A stretch of DNA of 37,291 nucleotides from Candidatus Aminicenantota bacterium (GCA_011049545.1 DRHQ01000105.1:1-37291), one strand, 5' to 3'; shown: positions 17,381 through 25,953, counted from the stretch's first letter. The notes: generated from the letters alone by a model not told the origin. Made by a program: numbers and translations.

Positions 17381-17806
17381 TCATCCTTTTTTTGAAACGA
17401 CGATATCTTCACCTGAGATTTCCACGTTGTAAGATTCCAAAGGAGCAGGAGGAGGACCAGAGACGACATTTCCACCGAGATCAAATCTTCCGTTATGACA
17501 GGGGCAAAGAATCGTTCCAGTATCTTCCTCGTAGATGACAGTACAGGTGAGGTGGGTGCATATAGCAGAGAAAGCCCTTAATTCTCCGTCTGAAGTGTTT
17601 ATCAGGATGCCAGGGGAAGTTCCGAATTTAAAGATTTTAGACGTGTTTGGTGCGAGTTCGCCTAATCTTGCAGCCGTGATTTTTTTTATGACAACCTCAA
17701 TTTGCTTAGTGGGAAGTAAATAGCTAATGGTAGGATAAAGAAAAGCAATAAATGTTCCAATAAGACTTCCCCCTAAAAATAAATCAATAAATTTTCTTCT
17801 GTTCAT
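17381..17806 (-). CDS. Rieske iron-sulfur protein
   Basis: A 141-residue Rieske [2Fe-2S] subunit. Box I is C83-T-H85-L-T-C88 and box II is C101-P-C103-H104-N-G, giving the two Cys and two His ligands and the disulfide pair. The N-terminus has a twin-arginine motif (NRRKFIDLF) followed by a hydrophobic helix, so it is probably Tat-exported and anchored by an uncleaved helix. Its start overlaps the end of the 18-heme gene by 23 bp and its stop is next to the cytochrome b ATG, so all are tightly coupled. It would pass one electron of quinol oxidation toward a c-type heme acceptor. Confidence 0.94.
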   Translation of the reverse strand: MNRRKFIDLFLGGSLIGTFIAFLYPTISYLLPTKQIEVVIKKITAARLGELAPNTSKIFKFGTSPGILINTSDGELRAFSAICTHLTCTVIYEEDTGTILCPCHNGRFDLGGNVVSGPPPAPLESYNVEISGEDIVVSKKG

Positions 17807-19838
17807 TTGCTGTGTTTTTACCCATTGATTTTAATGTTATTTGAAAATTTGTCAACATCTCATCAATAGCTGTGTAGTTATGAATTCCAGAACTCCCGTC
17901 GAGTTCAATGTTTTTAAGAGATTTTTCAATATTTAAAAGTTGCGCTTGTTCTTCTTTGGATAAGTTTAGTTTTTTCCTCTCTGCTAAAGTGGTTTTCAAC
18001 GAGCGGATAAGGTCTTTTACTGAATTCTGCCACTCTAAGAAAATCTCACCGTATTCATCTTCATGGCAATCTACACATTTATTCTTGTCAGGGCGATAGA
18101 TTTGATCTCGAGAATCGAGGTGACAGCCTGTGCATTCTATTTCAGCTTCAAACATTATATCCATTGGAATGTTGTGGCCCTCTAATTGACCTCCTTCATA
18201 AAACATCGTCTGCAATTTATGGCAAGCAGTGCAATCTTTTTCTGTGTCCTTGTGGTGACAGACAGCACAGCCTTGTTTGGAGGCGATAAATTCTCCATGT
18301 TTTCTGACATTGGAATGGCAGGTGCTGCACTGTATTTTCTGTTCAATCAGATGCTTTTTATGGGGGAAATCAAGGCCGAAGATTTGAGTATTGATTTCTT
18401 CAATCCCGCTGTGGCAGTTAGAGCATTGAGTCGGTATTTCTTTGGCCACTCCCAGAAAACTTTTGGGTTTATAGGAAGAACCTATGAAACTCAGAGCTTC
18501 TACTACTATATTGTAAGAAGCAGTGAGGAGTTCCTGAGAGTATTCAACATTGTGCACGCTTTTTCCTCTTTCGACAATGTCGATGTTAAAGGCGGCTTCC
18601 TCAAGGAGTTTCTGAGCCTTTTCCTTCTGAACACTTTTGGTGTGTTTCAGTTCATCGCTGGCTTTTTCATAAATGGTCCTGATCGAACTCAATTTTTTTT
18701 CCGTAGAAATCTCCCAGTCTTTCATAATCCTCGCAAAGCCCTTCCCGTGGCAGGATTCACAGGCGGCGGCTTTTGAGATTAATGTTTCGCTTTTTATCAC
18801 CTTACCGCCAGTTTCTTCATGGAAAATATGGCAACCTTTGCAGCTCAATCCCTTCTCCAACATGATATTAGGTACAGGATGGGAAACCCCTTTACCTCCT
18901 TCTCCGAGAAAAAGGATTTTTTGGGCTTTGTGATAGTCTATATGGCATGTTTTGCACTCCGATATGGCTTCAATATCTTTGATAATCTTGTGCTGAATAT
19001 CCAAATGACATTGGTTACATTCGATTTTATGGGAAAAAATATGCTCATAATGAATGAGGTCTGTATCGTCGTATTTATCAAGCCTATCTGTTTTCCAGTG
19101 GCACTTATAACAGTTTTCTCGAGGAACAATTCCATCACCGATAATTGTATTGCTGTGGCATTTATCGCATTCAAAGCCCTCCTCAAAAACAAGAGAGTGA
19201 TTGAATCTTGAAGTCTTTTCTGAAATTAAATCTTCCTTATGATGGCAGTGGTTACAATCGCTTATTTTGGGGTAATGTTCACTTTCTTTGAAGTGGCAAA
19301 TAAAGCAGGTGCTATCAGTAACTGTAATGTGTTCACCCTGAACAATCTGGGAATGGCAGCTCGTGCAGCGGAGTCGTTTGCCTCTTTTTAAATCAGTGAA
19401 ATGAATTTTGTGATCAAAGACTACTTTTTTATATTTCACCTTTCCTTCCAGGAGCCTCTTTTCATGACAACCCTCCCGAAGACAGCTTTCATCCGGAATC
19501 TCAGCCCAAGGTTTTGATTTTAGGTAGAGCTTGGTCCAGTAGCGGCCAAGCTGCATGATTCCTTCTATCTTAGCCCTGATTTTTGATCTAGCTCCGGGTA
19601 AATAATGGCAGGTGGCGCATTCGATATGCCCGTGAGAAGAAGTTTTCCAGCTTTCGTAAAAAGGCTTCATATAGTGGCAGGAAGCGCAAAAATGGGATTT
19701 AGAAGTGTATTCGATTGTTCCGATAAGTAAAACAAGAATAAATCCTCCGACCGAGAATAGGATTATTCTTTTTTTCTTTTTTTTCTTCATGCTTTTTATT
19801 TTCCGCAAGAAGGAAAAGTTTATTCTTAATTTCTTCAT
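17784..19838 (-). CDS. 18-heme NapC/NirT-like membrane-anchored cytochrome c
   Basis: A 684-residue protein with 17 CxxCH motifs and one C119-X4-C124-H125 site. A lysine-rich N-terminus and one transmembrane helix (about 24-42) are followed by CASCHYMKPFYESWKTSSHG and CATCHYLPG, the opening of NapC/NirT quinol dehydrogenases. Hemes fill 51-365 and 472-592. Between them (about 375-460) and at the C-terminus lie helical heme-free stretches, each with HNV/HNY segments like those of pentaheme c552-type folds. It begins about 20 bases after a sigma-54 promoter (19871-19886, minus strand) and leads the Rieske/cytochrome b/nonaheme operon. It may stand where cytochrome c1 stands in a bc1 complex (inference). 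A second in-frame ATG 16 codons on is possible. Confidence 0.88.
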   Translation of the reverse strand: MKKLRINFSFLRKIKSMKKKKKKRIILFSVGGFILVLLIGTIEYTSKSHFCASCHYMKPFYESWKTSSHGHIECATCHYLPGARSKIRAKIEGIMQLGRYWTKLYLKSKPWAEIPDESCLREGCHEKRLLEGKVKYKKVVFDHKIHFTDLKRGKRLRCTSCHSQIVQGEHITVTDSTCFICHFKESEHYPKISDCNHCHHKEDLISEKTSRFNHSLVFEEGFECDKCHSNTIIGDGIVPRENCYKCHWKTDRLDKYDDTDLIHYEHIFSHKIECNQCHLDIQHKIIKDIEAISECKTCHIDYHKAQKILFLGEGGKGVSHPVPNIMLEKGLSCKGCHIFHEETGGKVIKSETLISKAAACESCHGKGFARIMKDWEISTEKKLSSIRTIYEKASDELKHTKSVQKEKAQKLLEEAAFNIDIVERGKSVHNVEYSQELLTASYNIVVEALSFIGSSYKPKSFLGVAKEIPTQCSNCHSGIEEINTQIFGLDFPHKKHLIEQKIQCSTCHSNVRKHGEFIASKQGCAVCHHKDTEKDCTACHKLQTMFYEGGQLEGHNIPMDIMFEAEIECTGCHLDSRDQIYRPDKNKCVDCHEDEYGEIFLEWQNSVKDLIRSLKTTLAERKKLNLSKEEQAQLLNIEKSLKNIELDGSSGIHNYTAIDEMLTNFQITLKSMGKNTANEQKKIY

Positions 19839-19870
19839 TTTGACAAGCTATAATTCTACATTATTATAAC

Positions 19871-19886
19871 TGCATTCTTTGTGCCA
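19871..19886 (-). promoter_or_regulatory. Sigma-54 promoter of the 18-heme/Rieske/cytochrome b operon
   Basis: On the minus strand the sequence is TGGCACA-AAGA-ATGCA, with GG and GC in exact -24/-12 register. Transcription should begin near 19859, about 20 bases before the ATG at 19838. Paired palindromes lie 112 and 132 bp upstream of the -12 element. Confidence 0.82.
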
Positions 19887-19977
19887 AGTAGTGAAAATAT
19901 TTCTCCTATCTACCTTAAAGAAAATAAAAAAGTTAGGCAATAGAAAAATAAACATAGATGGATCGGATCCTTCTGTT

Positions 19978-20011
19978 GGGTGAATTCACCCTTTGCTGGG
20001 TTATATCACCC
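19978..20011. promoter_or_regulatory. Second pair of palindromic upstream activator sites
   Basis: GGGTGAATTCACCC (19978-19991, perfect palindrome) and GGGTTATATCACCC (19998-20011) have centres exactly 20 bp apart. The second is identical to the site at 6678-6691. The pair is placed for the minus-strand sigma-54 promoter at 19871 and, 300-330 bp away, could also serve the plus-strand sigma-54 promoter at 20301. Confidence 0.82.
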
Positions 20012-20032
20012 ATTTATTTATAAAAAATATTG

Positions 20033-20061
20033 AGCTCAATCACACTTCTTGAGCTTTTTTT
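20033..20061 (+). terminator. Terminator-like hairpin in the divergent promoter region
   Basis: AGCTCAA (20033-20039), 9-nt loop, TTGAGCT (20049-20055), then a run of T to 20061. It overlaps a perfect 12-bp palindrome ATTGAGCTCAAT (20029-20040). No gene precedes it on the plus strand, so it may end a short unannotated transcript or be an operator. Confidence 0.4.
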
Positions 20062-20300
20062 CTTGAAATTCTTCCGTTTTTCATTTTTTAATTAAACATA
20101 TTTTTTATGAAAATGACTATAACTCATACTATATCTTCGAGAAGGTGTGAGATTTTAAGTTTCTTTCTCGGATAGAAACGTGTAGATCCTAATGACAGCT
20201 TATTTTTTTAATCAAAAAATCGTAGTTTTTCTTCCATCAAAATATTTAGTGAAGTTTTCAACTTATTTAGTGACTATAGATTAATAAAAGACCTTTGATT

Positions 20301-20316
20301 TGGCACATATTTTGCT
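20301..20316 (+). promoter_or_regulatory. Sigma-54 promoter of the octaheme/Fe-S/NrfD operon
   Basis: TGGCACA-TATT-TTGCT matches the sigma-54 consensus with GG (20302-20303) and GC (20314-20315) in register; transcription should start near 20327. No paired GGGT/ACCC site lies at the 112-133 bp distance used by the other two promoters; the nearest pair is at 19978-20011. The rest of the 496-base divergent region is AT-rich and shows no gene. Confidence 0.8.
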
Positions 20317-20364
20317 ATACATTATTGTGGTGATTTGTATATTTTCAATTATAATTTTGCGCTC

Positions 20365-21123
20365 ATGAATAGAATAAAAGGTATAAGAGAAAAAATACCT
20401 GATCAGGTAAAGCGTCTTTTGATACCGGTAGTGTTGGTAATAGCTGCTTTTGTTGTTATGAGACATTTTCTTGTTCCTTCTGATTTCGGAAAATATGGAC
20501 ATTACAGGGCATCGGCTATTGATGATGTAATATCGCTGGAGATTAAATATAGCGGGCATATGGTCTGCGATGACTGCCATGATGATATTGTGGAGGTTAA
20601 GAAAATGTCCTATCACAGGGATGTGGCGTGCGAAGCGTGTCACGGTCCGGCTGCAGCCCACACCGAAGACCCTGATGGCAATAAACTTCAGGCTCCGAGG
20701 GAGAGAGGATATTGCCCCCTATGTCATGAGTATCTTCCTTCTAGACCCACAGGCTTCCCTCAAATAGTTTCAGAATCACATAATCCAAGGAAAGCTTGCA
20801 TCTCCTGTCATGATGCTCATGATCCCAAAACGCCTGAAGCACCAAAAGAATGCAAGGCATGTCATGCCGAGATTGCAAGGACAAAGGCCCTTTCTCATCA
20901 TATCTACGTCTCCTGTATCAGGTGTCACGAAACACCTGAAGAGCATAAGGTCCGCCCAAGAGATTATCGTCCTGAGAAACCAATTAGACGAGAGCTCTGT
21001 GGAGAGTGCCACGCGAAGAATGCCCCGGCTGCAAAGGCAATTCCAAGAGTCGATATGGCAACTCACGGCGAAAGGTATGTATGCTGGCAATGTCATTATC
21101 CTCACTTACCAGAGGTTGATTAA
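20365..21123 (+). CDS. Membrane-anchored octaheme cytochrome c
   Basis: A 252-residue protein (from ATG 20365) with eight CxxCH motifs: CDDCH, CEACH, CPLCH, CISCH, CKACH, CIRCH, CGECH, CWQCH. A basic N-terminus and hydrophobic helix (RLLIPVVLVIAAFVVM) form a signal anchor, so the hemes face the periplasm. An in-frame TTG at 20335 would add ten residues and lies only about 8 bases after the expected transcription start, so I prefer the ATG, though neither has a good ribosome site. The stop abuts the ATG of a Tat Fe-S protein, followed by NrfD. In Nrf, Hmc and Qrc systems this cytochrome/Fe-S/NrfD set couples the quinone pool with periplasmic cytochromes. Confidence 0.85.
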   Translation: MNRIKGIREKIPDQVKRLLIPVVLVIAAFVVMRHFLVPSDFGKYGHYRASAIDDVISLEIKYSGHMVCDDCHDDIVEVKKMSYHRDVACEACHGPAAAHTEDPDGNKLQAPRERGYCPLCHEYLPSRPTGFPQIVSESHNPRKACISCHDAHDPKTPEAPKECKACHAEIARTKALSHHIYVSCIRCHETPEEHKVRPRDYRPEKPIRRELCGECHAKNAPAAKAIPRVDMATHGERYVCWQCHYPHLPEVD

Positions 21124-21897
21124 ATGGATAAGATAAATATCGAAAGAAGAGAGTTTCTTGAAAAACTCATTTTTTCTCTTCTTTCTCTATCATGCCCTGG
21201 ACTCCTGATATCGAAAGAAAAAAATAAAGAAAAAACTTTAGTTTATGAAGGAGGTTATGTTCCTAAAGCCCACTCCTGGGGAATGGGAATAAAGATAAAT
21301 AGATGCATTGGGTGTGGTCGGTGTGCAAGTGCCTGTAAGAAGGAGAATAATGTTCCGCAATTGCCCTTTTTTTTCAGAACATGGGTGGAGCGGTACATAG
21401 TTTTTGAGGGAGGTGAAGTGATTGTAGATAGCCCCAATGGTGGTGTGGATGGCTTCAATCGGAATATCCATGAGAAAAAAATGCTCAGGAGCTTTTTTGT
21501 ACCTAAGTTGTGTAATCAATGTGCCAACCCCCCTTGTGTTCAGGTTTGTCCCACCGGAGCTACATTCAAGACTGATGATGGAGTTATCCTTGTTGATTCT
21601 AAATATTGCATAGGATGTGAATACTGTATTCAGGCTTGTCCCTATGGGGCTCGATTTCTTCATCCAAAAACTCGCACAGCAGAGAAGTGTAATTTTTGCT
21701 ATCACCGATTGGTGAAGGGGATGATACCTGCCTGTGTTGAAGTGTGTCCTACTCAAACAAGGGTATTCGGAGACAGAAAGGGAAGAGCCAGCCCTCTTGT
21801 TAGATTTATGCGCATGCACAAGATTCGAGTTCTTAAACCATATCTCAACACAGAACCAACGGTGTTTTATGCAGGTCTTGATATGGAGGTAAAATAA
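21124..21897 (+). CDS. Tat-exported ferredoxin-like subunit with four [4Fe-4S] motifs (NrfC/HmcB type)
   Basis: A 257-residue electron-transfer subunit of the DmsB/NrfC/HmcB family. Four cysteine groups are visible: CIGCGRCASACKKEN (from Cys61), CNQCANPPCVQVCPTG, CIGCEYCIQACPYG, and CNFCYHRLVKGMIPACVEVCP. The N-terminus IERREFLEKLIFSLLSL is a twin-arginine signal, so the protein works on the periplasmic side. It is sandwiched between the octaheme cytochrome and the NrfD membrane subunit with essentially no gaps. There is no molybdopterin catalytic subunit nearby, so this module probably passes electrons between quinol and cytochromes rather than reducing a substrate itself (inference). Confidence 0.92.
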   Translation: MDKINIERREFLEKLIFSLLSLSCPGLLISKEKNKEKTLVYEGGYVPKAHSWGMGIKINRCIGCGRCASACKKENNVPQLPFFFRTWVERYIVFEGGEVIVDSPNGGVDGFNRNIHEKKMLRSFFVPKLCNQCANPPCVQVCPTGATFKTDDGVILVDSKYCIGCEYCIQACPYGARFLHPKTRTAEKCNFCYHRLVKGMIPACVEVCPTQTRVFGDRKGRASPLVRFMRMHKIRVLKPYLNTEPTVFYAGLDMEVK

Positions 21898-21899
21898 TA

Positions 21900-23093
21900 T
21901 TGGAAAAGCTTGCTGAACATTTATGGCCAATACTTAAACAGATAACCGGGTATATTTATCCCAATGAGATTGAGTTATATTGGGGCATGCTTATTGTCAT
22001 ATATCCTTATATTACCGGACTCGTTGCCGGTGCCTTCATTCTCGCTTCGCTTGTTAAAGTATTCAATGTTAAGGAACTTCAGCCCACTTACCGGCTCTCT
22101 CTTCTTACTTCGCTTGCCTTCTTAATAGTGGCACCCTTGCCTCTGTTAGCGCATCTTGGACATCCTGAAAGATCCCTTGAAATCTTCCTTACTCCAAATA
22201 AAAGCTCTGCGATGGCCATGTTTGGATTTGTTTATGCCTGGTATCTTATGGCGGTTTTACTGCTTGAAATATGGTTTGACTACAGGAAAGACCTAATTAT
22301 GTGGGCTGATAAGGAGAAAGGACTGAGACGATTGATAAAGAGAATAATCACATTATTTTCCACCGATACATCAGAACGAGCAGTGAAGTTTGATAAAAAG
22401 GCAGTAAAAATAATAACCATAATTGGAATTCCTTCAGCATTTCTTCTCCACGGATATGTCGGGTTTATATTCGGTTCTATCAAGGCAAATCCATGGTGGT
22501 CAAGTGTGCTCATGCCAATAGTGTTTCTTTTTTCAGCGATTGTCTCGGGTATTGCCTTGGTGTTGCTTATCTATATGGTAGTGACACTCGTGCGCAGGCA
22601 AGAATTGGTAATGGCCTCTTTGGACAAGCTCGCAAATTATTTGTTCTTCACAATGATTGTGGCCTTCTCCCTTGAGGCCTTGGATTTCATCCACCGTTTG
22701 TATGAGTCAGAGGAATCTATTACAATACTATCCCAGTTGATTTCGGGAAAATTATTTGTAAGTCTTGTTGTTATCCAGTTCCTCCTTGGGATGATATTAC
22801 CTCTGGGTGCGCTGGCCGCGGTCAAATTGTTCCGTGTGCCCGCGGAATTAAGAAGACATGTCTACTTTGTCTCTGCATTGCTTGTTCAGGTAGGAATCTT
22901 TACTACACGTTGGAATGTGGTCATAGGCGGGCAATTATTCTCTAAAAGTTTCAGGGGACTAACTGCTTACAAAATGACACTTGGGGGAATGGAGGGATTA
23001 CTTGCATCCTTGGCATTTCTAATCCTTCCATTTGTAATACTTTATATTCTTGTCAAGATATTGCCTCCCTGGGAAAAAAATAGGACGCCCTAA
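21900..23093 (+). CDS. nrfD: NrfD/PsrC-type membrane subunit
   Basis: A 397-residue polytopic membrane protein (about nine to ten helices) of the NrfD/PsrC/HmcC family, the quinone-binding subunit that carries no cofactor. Recognisable features are the N-terminal YWGMLIVIYPYITGLVAGAF segment, APLPLLAHLGHPERSLEIF, and the later FTTRWNVVIGGQLFSKS. The start is TTG 21900, two bases after the Fe-S gene stop, with GGAGGT about ten bases upstream. It completes the octaheme/Fe-S/NrfD module and is followed after 6 bp by the 19-heme fusion gene, so all four genes probably form one transcript from the sigma-54 promoter at 20301. Confidence 0.92.
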   Translation: MEKLAEHLWPILKQITGYIYPNEIELYWGMLIVIYPYITGLVAGAFILASLVKVFNVKELQPTYRLSLLTSLAFLIVAPLPLLAHLGHPERSLEIFLTPNKSSAMAMFGFVYAWYLMAVLLLEIWFDYRKDLIMWADKEKGLRRLIKRIITLFSTDTSERAVKFDKKAVKIITIIGIPSAFLLHGYVGFIFGSIKANPWWSSVLMPIVFLFSAIVSGIALVLLIYMVVTLVRRQELVMASLDKLANYLFFTMIVAFSLEALDFIHRLYESEESITILSQLISGKLFVSLVVIQFLLGMILPLGALAAVKLFRVPAELRRHVYFVSALLVQVGIFTTRWNVVIGGQLFSKSFRGLTAYKMTLGGMEGLLASLAFLILPFVILYILVKILPPWEKNRTP

Positions 23094-23099
23094 TTACTT

Positions 23100-25874
23100 A
23101 TGAAGCTTCGAGAAATTCCTTTTTTTACCTTCCTTCTTTGTATAATCTTTGCCTCCTTTTTAGCTGCTACGACGAACGAGGATTGTGCGATTTGCCATGA
23201 CGATCCTGAATTAACTACTGAGCAAAAGCGCCGCACTATTTCTCTTTATGTAGACCCTAAGAAGTTTTCAGGTTCAGTTCACAAAGACTTAGATTGCACT
23301 TCTTGCCATATAGATGCAGATGTGGAAGAGTTCCCCCACCCCGAGAGACTTGAGCCTGTGAACTGCGGGGTTTGCCATGATAAAGCCGATGAGGAATTTT
23401 TCGCCGGATTTCATGGAAAAGCTTTGAAACGTGGGGCTCCCTATGCTCCGACTTGCAGCGAATGTCACGGAGAGCATTATATTTTGCCTCCCAGCGATGT
23501 TAAATCCCGGACTTATAAGATGAACATTCCTGTTCTTTGCGGAAAATGCCACAGGGAAGGGGCACCTGTTGCCAGGATTTATAACATTCCAGAAAAAGAC
23601 ATTTTATCCAATTATTCCCAGAGTATTCATGGTGAAGGACTGTTCAAGCGAGGCTTAATCGTTACGGCAACATGCAATGACTGCCACGGCAACCACCTGA
23701 TTCTTCCTCACACTAATGCAAGCTCGACAATATCTGCCCGCAACATCGCCTCAACCTGCACCCAATGCCATGCCAGAATCGAAGAAGTGCATACAAAAAT
23801 CATCAAGGGGGAACTCTGGGAACTAGAGCCAGGTGCCATTCCTGCCTGCACTGATTGCCACCAGCCGCATACCATAAGAAAAACAAGCCTGGTGATTCGC
23901 ACATCTGACCGAGAGTGCCTCAAATGCCACGAAAAGGAAGATGTCTATAAAACGGTCGGCGGACAGCAGATTTCAATGAATGTCCGCAAAGAGCACATAC
24001 AGAATTCCATGCACAGGAACATTCCCTGCGTGAAGTGTCATACTGATATCAACCCGCAGATTCATAGACCCTGCGAAACTGCAGGCCGTGTTGACTGCTC
24101 AAACTGCCACGCTCAGATTGCAGAGGATTACTTTGAAAGTGAACATGGGAAAGCCTATTTCCAGAAGAATCCTGATTCTCCTTACTGTACGGATTGTCAT
24201 GGAAAACACACTGTTCTTTCTCACCTGGATGAAAAAGATAAGACTTACCGGGCCAACATACCCAAGTTGTGCGGAGATTGCCACGGTAAGCTAGTTGCTC
24301 CGGATACCCTCAAAATAGAGCAGGAAAGCATTCTGGTAGACTACTCAGGCAGTGTGCATGGACAGGGCTTAATCAAAAAGGGCTTGCTGCTCAGTGCTGT
24401 GTGCACAGACTGCCACAATACTCACTATATCTTGAACCACGAGGTCGAGCGGTCATCCACTTACCCGAAAAACATTCCTGCAACATGCGCCACCTGTCAC
24501 AAGGGTATCTATAATGAATTTGTTGACAGTATTCACGGACCGTCAGGTTCAAAAACTGCTGAAAAATTACCTAATTGTGAAGACTGCCACTCTGCTCATC
24601 AAATCAAAGAAATACAGCAGGACCAATTCATGGCAGAAGTCACTCACCAGTGCGGCTCCTGTCATGCCGACCTTTCAGAAACATACACAGAAACAATTCA
24701 CGGCAAAGCCTATACTCTCGGCTATCTAAAGGCAGCCAAGTGTTCTGACTGTCACGGAGCACATGACATAAGGAAAGTCGACGATCCGGATTCTCACGTA
24801 GGATTCAAGAAAGTTGTTCAGACCTGCCAGAAATGTCATCCTGATGCCAACCGCCGGTTCACCGGCTACCTGACTCATGCCACCCATCATGACAAACAAA
24901 AATATCCTATCCTCTATTTCACGTTCTGGGCGATGACTTACTTGCTTATTGGTGTCTTCGGTTTTTTTGGCTTGCATACTTTATTATGGATGCCCCGGTC
25001 TTTCAAATATCTCAAAGAAAAAAGAAAACACAAAAGGATTCATAAAAAATATTACATTCAGCGTTTTACTACAGAGCAACGTATCACCCACATTTTTGTG
25101 ATTCTCAGTTTTATGGCACTGGCGCTAACAGGAATGATGCTCAAATTTGCAAACATGCCCTGGGCCCAATTCCTTGCAAATCTGTTAGGAGGAGTTAAAA
25201 TCGCGGGACGTATTCACCGCATTTCAGCCATCATTACTTTCGGATACTTTTTCACCCATTTGTTTTCTATGATCAGAACTAAAATTAAAACCAGGACGTC
25301 CTGGAAACAAATGATCTTCGGTAAGCGCTCGCTCTGGTTTAATAAAAAAGATATACGAGATTTTGTTGGTTCGATAAAATGGTTTCTCGGCTTCGGCCCC
25401 CGGCCCAAGTATGGCCGCTGGACCTACTGGGAAAAATTCGATTATATGGCTGTTTTCTGGGGAATTGGCATCATCGGAATATCCGGATTGATCCTCTGGC
25501 TTCCGGAACTCTTCACTAAATTTTTGCCCGGCTGGCTCATCAATGTGGCCATGATCATCCATAGCGACGAAGCTCTGTTAGCTGTAGGATTCATCTTCAC
25601 GATTCACTTCTTCAACACCCACCTGCGGCCCGAATCCTTCCCCTTGGATCCTGTCATCTTTACCGGAGTAGTACTTCTGGACGAATACAAGAAAGATCGT
25701 CCTGAAGAGTACAAATATCTCAAAGATTCTGGTGAATTGAAAAAATCAGTCGTGCTGAAGGAACTCTCTCCGAAAAAGCTGCTCGCTATGCGAATCTTTG
25801 GATATGCTTTCCTTATTACAGGGATAACTTTAATTTTGTTGATTATTTATAGCATGCTTTTTGGTTACAAATAG
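23100..25874 (+). CDS. 19-heme cytochrome c fused to a b-type membrane domain (CbcL-like)
   Basis: A 924-residue protein. After a signal peptide, residues about 28-590 hold 19 CxxCH motifs, followed by several transmembrane helices (about 600-910) with His-bearing helices (THIFVILSFMALALTG, RIHRISAIITFGYFFTH, IIHSDEALLAVGFIFTIHFFNTH) of the HydC/FdnI diheme b type. This c/b fusion is the architecture of Geobacter CbcL, which has nine c hemes; here the count is about double. The heme part is internally duplicated: HGKA...CxxCHGxH...NIPxLCGxCH...SxHGxGLxKxGL recurs near 110-210 and 355-450. It follows nrfD by 6 bp. Sampled G+C (about 50%) is higher than in the split paralogue next door. Likely role: menaquinol oxidation with electrons sent outward. 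Confidence 0.9.
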   Translation: MKLREIPFFTFLLCIIFASFLAATTNEDCAICHDDPELTTEQKRRTISLYVDPKKFSGSVHKDLDCTSCHIDADVEEFPHPERLEPVNCGVCHDKADEEFFAGFHGKALKRGAPYAPTCSECHGEHYILPPSDVKSRTYKMNIPVLCGKCHREGAPVARIYNIPEKDILSNYSQSIHGEGLFKRGLIVTATCNDCHGNHLILPHTNASSTISARNIASTCTQCHARIEEVHTKIIKGELWELEPGAIPACTDCHQPHTIRKTSLVIRTSDRECLKCHEKEDVYKTVGGQQISMNVRKEHIQNSMHRNIPCVKCHTDINPQIHRPCETAGRVDCSNCHAQIAEDYFESEHGKAYFQKNPDSPYCTDCHGKHTVLSHLDEKDKTYRANIPKLCGDCHGKLVAPDTLKIEQESILVDYSGSVHGQGLIKKGLLLSAVCTDCHNTHYILNHEVERSSTYPKNIPATCATCHKGIYNEFVDSIHGPSGSKTAEKLPNCEDCHSAHQIKEIQQDQFMAEVTHQCGSCHADLSETYTETIHGKAYTLGYLKAAKCSDCHGAHDIRKVDDPDSHVGFKKVVQTCQKCHPDANRRFTGYLTHATHHDKQKYPILYFTFWAMTYLLIGVFGFFGLHTLLWMPRSFKYLKEKRKHKRIHKKYYIQRFTTEQRITHIFVILSFMALALTGMMLKFANMPWAQFLANLLGGVKIAGRIHRISAIITFGYFFTHLFSMIRTKIKTRTSWKQMIFGKRSLWFNKKDIRDFVGSIKWFLGFGPRPKYGRWTYWEKFDYMAVFWGIGIIGISGLILWLPELFTKFLPGWLINVAMIIHSDEALLAVGFIFTIHFFNTHLRPESFPLDPVIFTGVVLLDEYKKDRPEEYKYLKDSGELKKSVVLKELSPKKLLAMRIFGYAFLITGITLILLIIYSMLFGYK

Positions 25875-25953
25875 ATTATTGATAGCTTTTCATCGATAAT
25901 TGAGTATAATTTATACAAAGATTGAATAGATAAGCAAAAGAAAGAATTTAAAT

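Noticed and set aside
17380-17484. Longer cytochrome b start at 17484
   Set aside because: It would lie inside the Rieske coding region; ATG 17379 has a ribosome site and gives the normal N-terminus.
18186-18776. Long antisense open frame opposite the 18-heme gene, and similar antisense frames over other cytochromes
   Set aside because: No ribosome sites, no recognisable domains; they are shadows of strongly coding genes on the other strand.
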